DNA of 14,515 nt, taken from contig VBPR01000028.1 of NCBI GenBank assembly GCA_005877345.1, positions 1-14,515 of the forward strand. Direction: 5' to 3'. The position numbers were made by a program, and so were the translations under genes. The stretch comes from Nitrososphaerota archaeon. GTDB taxonomy: Archaea > Thermoproteota > Nitrososphaeria > Nitrososphaerales > Nitrososphaeraceae. This document shows, in pieces, positions 7,098 to 13,508 of this stretch; position 1 is the stretch's first letter, and each line of letters begins with the position of its first letter. Under the pieces are notes generated by a model. It was not told the origin of the DNA. It searched no databases and saw only the letters and a list, made by a program, of their open reading frames with translations.

Positions 7098-7418
7098 CGT
7101 GTTAGGCAAACTATGAAATAATCTGTATTAATCGAACAAATTATAACATTATAACATTGGATCAGAATTACAGATTTCTCTTAAGGTAGTTTGTGCAACA
7201 TTCCGAACAGAATTTTAGAACTCACTTTATTGTACTTGTAAATTGTACTCCGCTGAGCAAGTTGTTAATTCCTTTTCACATGTAGACATGAGACATACAA
7301 ATGTTCGTTTTCCATCGCTCGTTCTTTAATAAATATTTTTAATGCTATTACTCAACAACTTATCGTAATTTAATACGATATACTTAATCCTAAGCGTAAC
7401 TCTTCAACTAACTATAGA
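7098..7418. other. Intergenic region with a palindromic element
   Basis: No gene seen. The only notable element is the inverted repeat at 7361-7380. The rest is AT-rich sequence with T-rich stretches that may terminate the upstream gene. Confidence 0.5.
7361..7380. promoter_or_regulatory. Inverted repeat overlapping a TATA-like core
   Basis: TATCGTA (7361-7367) and TACGATA (7374-7380) are perfect 7-bp inverted arms around ATTTAA. The centre is TATA-like and lies 39-58 nt before the GTG at 7419. A dimeric repressor binding here would block TBP, so it is a candidate operator or promoter. No protein footprint is known. Confidence 0.4.
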
Positions 7419-7778
7419 GTGGTATATACAAACAGGGAAATGATATATTGTACATCGTATCATACAAGAGATGAAGGGATTTTAATGGCAACACTTCGCG
7501 TCTACAAAAGGAATTTGAAGTTTATAGACTTGTCCGACCTAGTTGAAGAACTTAGTAGTTTGGGACTAACTGATACTCTGCAAAAGCACTACAATAACCC
7601 ACTTGAAAAGCAAGCCAAGAGTATAGTAGCAGGACCTAGCTTTCTGCAATTCTTGAACAGATTATTTCAAATTCAAATTACAACTGGAGATATCATCAAC
7701 TTAGAATCTGGAAATCATAGTAAATACTATATGCTATCTGCAACTGGAACATGGGATGAGATAATCAAACTACAATAA
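7419..7778 (+). CDS. Hypothetical protein, up to 119 residues
   Basis: Unknown soluble protein. GTG at 7419, ATG at 7440 and ATG at 7485 (giving MATLRVYKRNLKFIDLSDLV, 97 residues) are all possible starts. The C-terminal 97 residues look best structured: an acidic helix LVEELSSLGLTDTL, a helix AGPSFLQFLNRLFQIQ, and a beta-like end SKYYMLSATGTWDEIIKLQ. No Cys pairs, signal peptide or known motif. A palindrome upstream (7361-7380) may control it. Base composition matches the region. Confidence 0.6.
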   Translation: MVYTNREMIYCTSYHTRDEGILMATLRVYKRNLKFIDLSDLVEELSSLGLTDTLQKHYNNPLEKQAKSIVAGPSFLQFLNRLFQIQITTGDIINLESGNHSKYYMLSATGTWDEIIKLQ

Positions 7779-7915
7779 TCTTTGTCAGTCGAAGTGCATA
7801 AATTGTAACTATCAGCCGATTAATTTTAAAATATATCTGCATTTATCACAGTCAAGATTGCAATTATATAAAATTAGTTCCTTTGTGGGATTGTAGATGA
7901 TCATATGAGACGGAG

Positions 7916-7939
7916 CATCCGCATAGCTTTATACGGATG
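7916..7939. promoter_or_regulatory. TATA box inside an inverted repeat (candidate operator)
   Basis: CATCCG (7916-7921) and CGGATG (7934-7939) are perfect 6-bp inverted arms, 12 nt apart. The spacer ends in TTTATA (7928-7933), at the correct distance (27-32 nt) for the ATG at 7960. A regulator bound to the arms would cover the TATA box. The downstream gene encodes a small metal-binding protein, which suggests metal-responsive control. Confidence 0.42.
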
Positions 7940-7959
7940 TATAGATATCTCTTACCAAT

Positions 7960-8097
7960 ATGTATAGACCTTGCAATTCTTGCTCGAAAGACTTTGATGA
8001 ACTAATCGAAGGCGTTCGATATCTAAGCACAACTATTGGACTTTTATTTTTCTGTTCGGATGTTTGCTGCAGAAACCACCTTACCAAAAAGCTCTAG
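7960..8097 (+). CDS. TRASH/FCS-like micro zinc protein, 45 residues
   Basis: Tiny reading frame MYRPCNSCSKDF... with C5-x2-C8 near the start and F31-C32-S33-D34-V35-C36-C37-x2-H40 near the end. The C-x2-C ... FCS-x2-C arrangement (23 residues between C8 and C32) is that of treble-clef TRASH/YHS/MYM-type domains, which bind Zn or Cu in metal sensors and chaperones. Between the clusters is a hydrophobic strand (YLSTTIGLLFFC). A well-placed TATA box within an inverted repeat (7916-7939) supports real transcription. It ends 165 nt before the TRAM gene. A role in metal binding or as a protein adaptor is inferred only. Confidence 0.6.
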   Translation: MYRPCNSCSKDFDELIEGVRYLSTTIGLLFFCSDVCCRNHLTKKL

Positions 8098-8228
8098 TGC
8101 CAACTGAATGTAAAAGACTGGAATGGCATAATTCTAATACAACTGGCACATCAAATATTTTATCCTTCTAGAGTTTATCGATAATTGTCTAATATATATG
8201 AAGTTTCAAAATGATATCTGCATTTTAT

Positions 8229-8238
8229 CTATATATTA
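8229..8238 (+). promoter_or_regulatory. TATA box for the TRAM protein gene
   Basis: CTATATATTA lies 25-34 nt before the ATG at 8263, a strong archaeal TATA box giving an essentially leaderless mRNA. Confidence 0.6.
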
Positions 8239-8262
8239 CGAGTATCACCATTCAATATTAGA

Positions 8263-8541
8263 ATGAGCTACAGCAGAGACAGCAGTTATGGTCGTGGCAG
8301 GGGAAGGAGTTATGGTGGTGATGCTAGTAAGAGTTTCAACAGAGGTAGTCCAACGACAAAACCCGTCGAGGTGGGTAAGGAATATGAGGTAGACATTACG
8401 GAAATTAGTGGAAAAGGCGATGGTATCGCTAGGGTTAAAGGATTTATAGTATTTGTACAAAATGGAAAGGTTGGTAAAAAGACGCGCATTAAGGTTACTG
8501 AAGTAGCAGACAGGTTTGCTAAGGCAACGATTGAGGTCTAA
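8263..8541 (+). CDS. TRAM-domain RNA-binding protein with RG-rich N terminus
   Basis: A 92-residue archaeal TRAM protein. Residues 1-34 are disordered and Ser/Gly/Arg-rich with GRGRGRS (10-16), typical of RNA-contacting tails. Residues 35-92 form the TRAM beta-barrel: VGKEYEVDITEISGKGDGIA, RVKGFIVFVQNGKVG and TRIKVTEVADRFAKATIEV, with the diagnostic G-x-G-D/E-G-I-A-R core and the KxFA end. Stand-alone TRAM proteins of this kind act as abundant RNA chaperones in archaea, in a cold-shock-protein-like role. The start is fixed by a strong TATA box 25-34 nt upstream. It appears to be monocistronic. Confidence 0.92.
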   Translation: MSYSRDSSYGRGRGRSYGGDASKSFNRGSPTTKPVEVGKEYEVDITEISGKGDGIARVKGFIVFVQNGKVGKKTRIKVTEVADRFAKATIEV

Positions 8542-8745
8542 CCAATACAATTGTTTCAAATGTGATTACGACATACATGCCAAGTTCAAATCCGCTTAGG
8601 ACAATAATTTTCAAGTCTTTCTCTCGAATCCTGTCCTAATATTAGTAACATTAATTTATTCGTCACTACATGATTTGTCACCACATGGCTACGTGAACTT
8701 TGAATTGTCCTGATTACTGCATATGAATATCGATTGATTAAAAGG

Positions 8746-8753
8746 TTATATAG
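8746..8753 (+). promoter_or_regulatory. TATA box for the 41-residue Cys-rich protein
   Basis: TTATATAG, preceded by the purine-rich GATTAAAAGG resembling a BRE, lies 23-30 nt before the ATG at 8776. This is good evidence that the very short ORF is expressed. Confidence 0.55.
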
Positions 8754-8775
8754 AATCACTGGATTTAAGTAGTTA

Positions 8776-8901
8776 ATGGCAGACGATGATTTAAATACGG
8801 GGTGTTCCCACTGTTGGGGTCCTGTAGATTCGGAAACAAAAAATTGTAAAAGTTGTGACGGTCCCCAGGAAAATTGCGACTGTAAAATCCTGCCACACTA
8901 A
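8776..8901 (+). CDS. Cysteine-rich micro zinc protein, 41 residues
   Basis: Frame MADDDLNTGCSHCWGPVDSE... to TAA at 8899-8901. It contains C10-x2-C13, C24-x2-C27 and C34-x-C36 plus H12 and a C-terminal H41, enough for one zinc ribbon plus an additional CxC. Acidic N terminus, no membrane segment. The promoter (8746-8753) is well positioned. The family is not recognised. It is one of four very small zinc-finger-type genes in the window. Confidence 0.62.
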   Translation: MADDDLNTGCSHCWGPVDSETKNCKSCDGPQENCDCKILPH

Positions 8902-9337
8902 GACAAACATAAGCAAAGTATAGTTAAGAAAAAAATTCCAGGAGCTGACCTTTCATATGTAAATGGCGATGCTACTTATTTGCTCGGAGTCAAATGAATA
9001 AGCTGACCGAATAAGAGAAGTATCTTATATTGTGTAACATAACATTAGAATTGATAATACGACATCAAGATTGGCAGAAACACCAAATGATTAGGATCCA
9101 CATGAAATTTCAGATCAGTCCCTCCGGACCCATACCTAGGTTGTTTTTTTACAATCGAAATGGATTACATACACTAGTGTACTGCATTCCTGCGGAATCG
9201 GAATTAGCTCCTTAGACACTATTTCTGAATTAACCCCGTATATCCCCACCAGCCATGAAAGGAACCATATTCAATTTTCCCTTAATTTTTGTAAAATAAT
9301 AAACAAACTAATTGTACTTAAGGTACAGTGTTTTGTA
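8902..9337. other. Intergenic region before the first DUF72 gene
   Basis: No supported gene. A 61-codon frame from TTG 9030 to 9215 and a shorter stop-bounded frame before 8998 show no motif. GTACTTAAGGTAC at 9314-9326 is a near palindrome 12-24 nt before the DUF72 start and may contain promoter elements. Confidence 0.5.
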
Positions 9338-10219
9338 ATGCCTGTGTCCATAGGCTGCTCTGGCTGGAGTTATGCTGATCCCGTTGAGAAAGGAGGTTGG
9401 GTTAAGGTATTTTATCCAAATGCTCAAATTAAGAAACTGCAATACTATTCGCAGTTTTTTAGCACTGCAGAGATGGACGCAACATTCTATGAAAAATTCT
9501 ACAAATATATGACAAAAGAAACGTTTGTCAACATGACCAAAGCAACACCGGATAATTTTCAATTCTCAGTTAAGGTTCCTGAGATAGTAACGCACAATAA
9601 GAGACTCGATATAGATAGGGAGGCGATAACATATCTGGAAGAATTCCTTGATAAGATATCACCTCTAAAAATTTCTAACAAGCTCGGAGCAGTGCTTATT
9701 CAACTGCCACCAAGTTTTACTGTTAAAGAGTTCAAAAATACAGAAGAATTTCTTGATAGACTCCCTGGTGGATATGACTACGCCGTTGAATTTAGAAATC
9801 ACTCCTGGAATACTGAAGGGCCATGGGAGATGTTAAAGCACTACAATATAGCAGCAGTCATGACAGACTCTCCTGAGCAGGATAAGCTGAAATTCCTTTC
9901 TGACACAATTGTAACAGCAAATCACTCTTTTATTAGATGGCACGGAAGGCAAGTTAAACCTAGGTATAATTATCTTTACTCAAAAGAAGAATTAAAACCA
10001 TGGGCTGAGAAGGTAAAACAAATATCAAGAGAAACAGCTGTTGTGCGAGGATATTTTAATAATCATTATGGTGCAAGAGCCGTTGTAAATGCACTGGAAT
10101 TCAAACAAATGTTGGGTACAGTTTTATCCGAGGAAGAGAGAGCAGCATTACAACACGCCCGAAATTATTTCTCGGAAACCTCGAGTCAGTTGAAACTAGA
10201 TAGGAGCTTCCGGCAATAA
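9338..10219 (+). CDS. DUF72 (YecE-like) TIM-barrel protein 1
   Basis: A 293-residue DUF72 protein. Conserved blocks in order: IGCSGWSY (5-12), AEMDATFY (44-51), NFQFSVKVPEIVTH (73-86), GAVLIQLPPSF (117-127), YAVEFRNHSW (148-157), FIRWHGR (198-204) and GYFNNHYGARAVVNA (238-252). The family folds as a TIM barrel with similarity to endonuclease IV-type enzymes; its reaction is not established. The substitution of D47 in EMDATFY for the usual N/VE-V-x-x-TFY wording is mild. The C terminus (AALQHARNYFSETSSQLKLD) is helical. It converges on the minus-strand RecA-like operon, and a paralogue at 11772 lies on the operon's other side. Confidence 0.9.
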   Translation: MPVSIGCSGWSYADPVEKGGWVKVFYPNAQIKKLQYYSQFFSTAEMDATFYEKFYKYMTKETFVNMTKATPDNFQFSVKVPEIVTHNKRLDIDREAITYLEEFLDKISPLKISNKLGAVLIQLPPSFTVKEFKNTEEFLDRLPGGYDYAVEFRNHSWNTEGPWEMLKHYNIAAVMTDSPEQDKLKFLSDTIVTANHSFIRWHGRQVKPRYNYLYSKEELKPWAEKVKQISRETAVVRGYFNNHYGARAVVNALEFKQMLGTVLSEEERAALQHARNYFSETSSQLKLDRSFRQ

Positions 10220-10284
10220 TAACACATATTGTAAGTTCATTTTGAATGTTAGCCTGAATGTTTTTGTTACTTTATTACTCTACT

Positions 10285-10521
10285 CTAGCATTTCTTGTTA
10301 ATTAACCAGTTGATTATCTTGTGCTGCACAAAAACTAAACTCATCAGTACGGATTCAGTTGAAAAATACTCTCCCTTTGTATTGATTGAATTGATATATT
10401 GGTAACATTCATCCAACATCTGTAAAAAAAGTACTCTATCTTCCTCACGTAGGCAATCTGCAAATCCTTTCCACGATTCAATTTCTTGTGCTAATATATC
10501 TTCATTTGGAAACAATGTCAT
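10285..10521 (-). CDS. Small helical protein, paralogue of the PSFR-type protein upstream
   Basis: A 78-residue helical protein, last gene of a three-gene operon, beginning 6 nt after the stop of the previous gene. It aligns with that neighbour over nearly its whole length: EIESWKGFADCLREEDRVLF against EELKWRSFRSYLDKDDRKKF, then QMLDECYQY against EMFSVSRQY, and VLMSLVFVQHKIINWLINKKC against IVMAIILHHYKQLMGLMKKNC. It lacks the MGRTIPSFR start of the paralogue. Tandem duplication followed by divergence is the simplest reading, and the pair could form a heterodimer. Function unknown. Confidence 0.72.
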   Translation of the reverse strand: MTLFPNEDILAQEIESWKGFADCLREEDRVLFLQMLDECYQYINSINTKGEYFSTESVLMSLVFVQHKIINWLINKKC

Positions 10522-10527
10522 ATCTTA

Positions 10528-10809
10528 TTATCTGCCTGATTGATTCTGTTTCTTTGATACAATATTATTGCAATTTTTTTTCATCAATCCCATTAACTGT
10601 TTATAGTGATGCAGGATAATTGCCATTACAATGCTGTGTATGATAATTGGTCTTGCGGAATTAGAACAGGCGCTATTATATTGACGTGAAACTGAAAACA
10701 TTTCATCAAATTTTTTTCTATCATCCTTATCTAGATAGGAACGAAAACTGCGCCACTTTAATTCTTCTGCCATACAAGCTAATCTGAAAGACGGTATCGT
10801 TCTACCCAT
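10528..10809 (-). CDS. MGRT-PSFR-type small archaeal protein
   Basis: A 93-residue helical protein. MGRTIPSFRLACMAEELKWR begins a sequence I recognise as a conserved, function-unknown archaeal family (short proteins starting MGRT-PSFR, common in halobacteria). The motif continues SFRSYLDKDDRKKFDEMFSV, RQYNSACSNSARP and VMAIILHHYKQL. It is the middle gene of the operon, 8 nt after the RecA-like gene. The end of that gene contains AAGGAG about 13 nt before this ATG, a possible ribosome site. The C-terminal 14 residues are polar and probably disordered. The family link is from memory and not searched. Confidence 0.75.
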   Translation of the reverse strand: MGRTIPSFRLACMAEELKWRSFRSYLDKDDRKKFDEMFSVSRQYNSACSNSARPIIIHSIVMAIILHHYKQLMGLMKKNCNNIVSKKQNQSGR

Positions 10810-10817
10810 TTAATAAT

Positions 10818-11618
10818 TCATCTCCTTACGACAGTCAATACATCTTCAAAAGATAACGACAAATATTTCTTGACAGTAACATAGTCAACATCATGTTTTT
10901 CCTGTATGAGCACTTTAAATTTGTCATTTGTCTTGTTCATATCAACCTTAACGTGTTTGTTAAACATGGAAAGGATCTTGTTTCTTACGCCAAGTACGCC
11001 AGGTGATAATTTGTCGTTATTATTGAGTGAAATCGAAGTTATCAATAAAACTTTGTATTTGGAAGGTACTTCTTTAAGTAGGTCTGCGATTTCTCTTAAC
11101 AGAGATTGTGCGTCTCTAATATTTATCTCAGGTTCTTGAGCGAACATCGCAAGTAAATCGGGTATTATTACCACATTGGTCTTTTGTTCATGAATGGTTT
11201 TGGACAATTCATATTTTAAAAAATGTGTAAGCTGGTAGACAGTAAATACTCTTGAAATCATTATTTGCCTCAAAGTCTCTTTGATATCCAGCCCATATTG
11301 TTTCATAAAATCTACAAACTGATATACGTCAGTACAATTACCAGCATCCAGAATAAACACATTTGAGTTCCTACCAAAGCCACCATGCCTCTTTGGCATT
11401 AATGCATGAACTCCTACTTTTGTCAATATCAGATTTATCATCCTTGAATCACCTACAAGGCAGACTGCGTCTCCAAGAAGTAATTCTACGGTTTTATTAC
11501 ATGTACCGTTAATTGTAAATGAAAGCCGATTAAGATAATCATAAGCTGTTTTTAGCTTCAACGGCTCTTGTTGGATTGACATTGTTCTGTTTGGTTTTTC
11601 TGCAATAAGGTTTGACAT
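10818..11618 (-). CDS. RecA/RadA-superfamily protein with degenerate Walker A
   Basis: A 266-residue protein laid out like the ATPase core of RadA/RadB/KaiC-type proteins. The strand and loop at 52-65 (VCLVGDSRMINLIL) sit where Walker A GxxxxGK(T/S) should be, but there is no GKT/GKS. NVFILDAGNCTDVYQF (86-101) corresponds to the RadA strand ending in D-x-E-x-x-F. A segment around RVFTVYQLTHFLKYEL (123-138) follows. KTNVVIIPDLLAMF (146-159) corresponds to Walker B (VVIDSLTALF), with the acidic D154 shifted. VLLITSISL (190-198) is the next core strand. ATP binding is thus probably lost or altered. First gene of an operon with two small paralogous proteins; divergent from a DUF72 gene. It could be a structural or regulatory RecA paralogue in DNA repair. 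Fold assignment is by pattern only. Confidence 0.68.
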   Translation of the reverse strand: MSNLIAEKPNRTMSIQQEPLKLKTAYDYLNRLSFTINGTCNKTVELLLGDAVCLVGDSRMINLILTKVGVHALMPKRHGGFGRNSNVFILDAGNCTDVYQFVDFMKQYGLDIKETLRQIMISRVFTVYQLTHFLKYELSKTIHEQKTNVVIIPDLLAMFAQEPEINIRDAQSLLREIADLLKEVPSKYKVLLITSISLNNNDKLSPGVLGVRNKILSMFNKHVKVDMNKTNDKFKVLIQEKHDVDYVTVKKYLSLSFEDVLTVVRR

Positions 11619-11644
11619 GGAGCTTAGTTCTAGCTTATTGAGCT

Positions 11645-11653
11645 CTATTTAAT
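11645..11653 (-). promoter_or_regulatory. TATA box for the RecA-like operon
   Basis: On the minus strand ATTAAATAG lies 27-35 nt before the ATG at 11618. It is the only promoter needed for the three genes, given their 6-8 nt spacing. Confidence 0.5.
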
Positions 11654-11771
11654 GGAGAAGCTACTTTCAGAGAGGGAGGGCACAATTATGGAATTGTGAC
11701 AAAGCAAAACAGGGTATAGAATTTAAACTCTCAAACTCCTTACGAACGAATGAATTTATTCCACGCTGACC

Positions 11772-12659
11772 ATGAATAAGCTATTGCAGCTTTTCATCGG
11801 ATGCTCGGGTTGGAGCTATACTTCTTGGCAGGGGCCATTCTACCCAACCAACCTGGACAATAAGCTATGGTTATCATACTATTCTCAAGTTTTCAATTAC
11901 GTAGAAGTTGACTCTACATTTTATAGAATTCCAAATCAATTTATGGTCAAAAACTGGGCTAGAAGAACCCCAGAAGATTTTAGGTTTACTGCCAAGTTTC
12001 CCAAAGAAATAACACATGATAAAAAATTCAAAAATGTAGAAAAAGAGCTATCATTATTCTATGATGCAATGAAACCTTTGAAGAACAAGCTACTTGCGTT
12101 GTTAATACAATTCCCACCCTATGTAAAAATTACAGAAGGACTGGAAGCATTAAAACAATATGATTTCTTCTTTGATGATAGTTTCAGATATGCAGTAGAA
12201 GTGAGACATCCATCATGGTTTTCAGATTTAGCTTACAATTTCTTTTCAAACAATAATATTTGTATGGTGTGGAACCAATTAGACAAAATACAATCTCCTC
12301 CTATAGTAACAACCGACTTTGTCTATCTTAGATTGATTGGAGATAGAAGCATTAAAGAAGAAAACTTTGGAAAGATCCAGAAGGATAGAGAACACGAGAT
12401 GACATATTGGTCTGACAAATTCAGAACAGTTCAGCAAGATGAAAAAGATGTCAAGATAGGTATTGTAGCTGCCAACAATCATTATGCCGGATTTGGAGCT
12501 GCAACCGCCAATATGTTTAGGGTGATGAACAAACTTCCCTCCGTAGAATGGGGCATAAGCAAGGATCTAGATTACAGCACAGAACTGGAGCTTTCTAACG
12601 GAAAGACTGGTTACCGTAAGGCTAAACAAAAGAGTTTATTAGACTATCCAAGCAGCTAG
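11772..12659 (+). CDS. DUF72 (YecE-like) TIM-barrel protein 2
   Basis: A 295-residue DUF72 protein with the canonical wording of the family: FIGCSGWSYTSWQGPFYP (8-25), YVEVDSTFYRIP (43-54), DFRFTAKFPKEITH (69-82), LLIQFPPYV (110-118), YAVEVRHPSW (140-149), FVYLRLIGDRSI (183-194) and AANNHYAGFGAATAN (233-247). It is closer to the family consensus than the protein at 9338, which has RWHGR where this has LRLIGDR, so the two represent different subgroups rather than a recent duplication. The ATG at 11772 is the first start. It is divergent from the RecA-like operon, sharing a 153-bp promoter region. Enzymatic activity unknown. Confidence 0.92.
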   Translation: MNKLLQLFIGCSGWSYTSWQGPFYPTNLDNKLWLSYYSQVFNYVEVDSTFYRIPNQFMVKNWARRTPEDFRFTAKFPKEITHDKKFKNVEKELSLFYDAMKPLKNKLLALLIQFPPYVKITEGLEALKQYDFFFDDSFRYAVEVRHPSWFSDLAYNFFSNNNICMVWNQLDKIQSPPIVTTDFVYLRLIGDRSIKEENFGKIQKDREHEMTYWSDKFRTVQQDEKDVKIGIVAANNHYAGFGAATANMFRVMNKLPSVEWGISKDLDYSTELELSNGKTGYRKAKQKSLLDYPSS

Positions 12660-12668
12660 CAAATTGTT

Positions 12669-12788
12669 TTATTCTGCGAATCCATTACAGGTGCACTTTA
12701 AACAATAACTCTGTCCATGCTTGTCAGAAATATGAAATTCTCTAGTATGATGACATAAAAGACATTTATGATTCGAATCCACCGACAT
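12669..12788 (-). CDS. Micro zinc-ribbon protein, 39 residues
   Basis: Minus-strand frame MSVDSNHKCLLCHHTREFHI... to TAA. It contains C9-x2-C12-H-H and Y28-C29-x2-C32-x-C34, a compact zinc ribbon with an extra CxC. It starts 22 nt after the nitroreductase stop on the same strand, so co-transcription is likely. An own TATA-like ATAAATCA on the minus strand (12814-12821) also lies about 26-33 nt upstream, within the nitroreductase 3' end. Function unknown. Confidence 0.6.
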   Translation of the reverse strand: MSVDSNHKCLLCHHTREFHISDKHGQSYCLKCTCNGFAE

Positions 12789-12810
12789 TATGTTTATCTA
12801 AGCTATTGTC

Positions 12811-13323
12811 TTATGATTTATTCGAAATACCATATTTTTCATTACGGACAAGAACATTTAGGGGCATGCGGTCCTTTCTCTTACCTGTCAATTTTTTTAT
12901 GGGATAACCAAAACCAATAACAGCAGAGACATTCAATTGCTGTGGAATTCCAAAATCCTTCCTGAATTCATCTTCCTCAATTCCTGTAAATATTCCCGAA
13001 CCTACCGAATAATTCCATGCTACCAGCTGCATGTTCTGTAGAACCCTCCCTGCATCGATCAAATGAAAATGATATTTTGGATTTGTCAGAATTATTATTG
13101 CAAAATTACAATTTGCAACCCAATTTCCACTAGTGCTGTCCTCCGCAAGCTTCTTTAAATTCTCCTTATTTTCGATTAGTATAAAACGCCAATGCTGAGT
13201 ATTAAGGCCCGTTCCTGTTAATCTCGCAGCCTCGAGCACCTTTAATTTTATTTCACGTGGAACTTCTTTTGAGCTGAATTCTCTTATATCAAGTTTAGTC
13301 GTTACACATTCAAATGCGTCCAT
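12811..13323 (-). CDS. Nitroreductase-family FMN oxidoreductase
   Basis: A 170-residue compact nitroreductase, expected to bind FMN as a dimer and reduce a quinone-, nitro- or flavin-like substrate with NAD(P)H. The FMN-phosphate loop usually RRSxRxF reads TTKLDIREFSSKEVP (8-22), retaining R14 only. AARLTGTGLNTQHWRFILIE (32-51) corresponds to the APSxxNxQPWxF block. DAGRVLQNMQLVAWNYSVGS (90-109) is the helix over the flavin, and VIGFGYPIKK (135-144) the terminal GYP block. It is shorter than classical members and belongs to a different subgroup from the broken copy at 1300. The minus-strand sequence ACTTTAAATC or CTTTAATATC about 20-40 nt upstream of the ATG can serve as TATA box. Confidence 0.88.
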   Translation of the reverse strand: MDAFECVTTKLDIREFSSKEVPREIKLKVLEAARLTGTGLNTQHWRFILIENKENLKKLAEDSTSGNWVANCNFAIIILTNPKYHFHLIDAGRVLQNMQLVAWNYSVGSGIFTGIEEDEFRKDFGIPQQLNVSAVIGFGYPIKKLTGKRKDRMPLNVLVRNEKYGISNKS

Positions 13324-13468
13324 ACGTACTTATCTCCGTTAAGATATTAAAGATTTAAAGTCCTCATATTGAAAAAACCTGAAATAAAAGTTAGAAGCAT
13401 AATTAGCCAAGACATTTAATTGAATTTTCAATCACGTTCCTACTGCATGTTTAATTATAATAGCACGC

Positions 13469-13489
13469 TTCGAGTAACACGAAGTGTTA
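13469..13489. other. Overlapping alternative hairpins
   Basis: TAACAC (13475-13480), GAA and GTGTTA (13484-13489) form a perfect 6-bp stem. CTTCG (13469-13473) can instead pair with CGAAG (13480-13484). They lie downstream of the ZIP gene on its strand and could mark transcript end or a protein site. No T tract follows on the minus strand. Confidence 0.3.
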
Positions 13490-13508
13490 TTATTCTAAAA
13501 ATGAATAT

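Noticed and set aside
8583..8600. tRNA T-arm-like GTTCAAATCC
   Set aside because: No complementary T stem or acceptor stem is present upstream.
9030..9215. 61-codon plus-strand frame from TTG
   Set aside because: No motif, weak start and no clear promoter; likely chance in an intergenic region.
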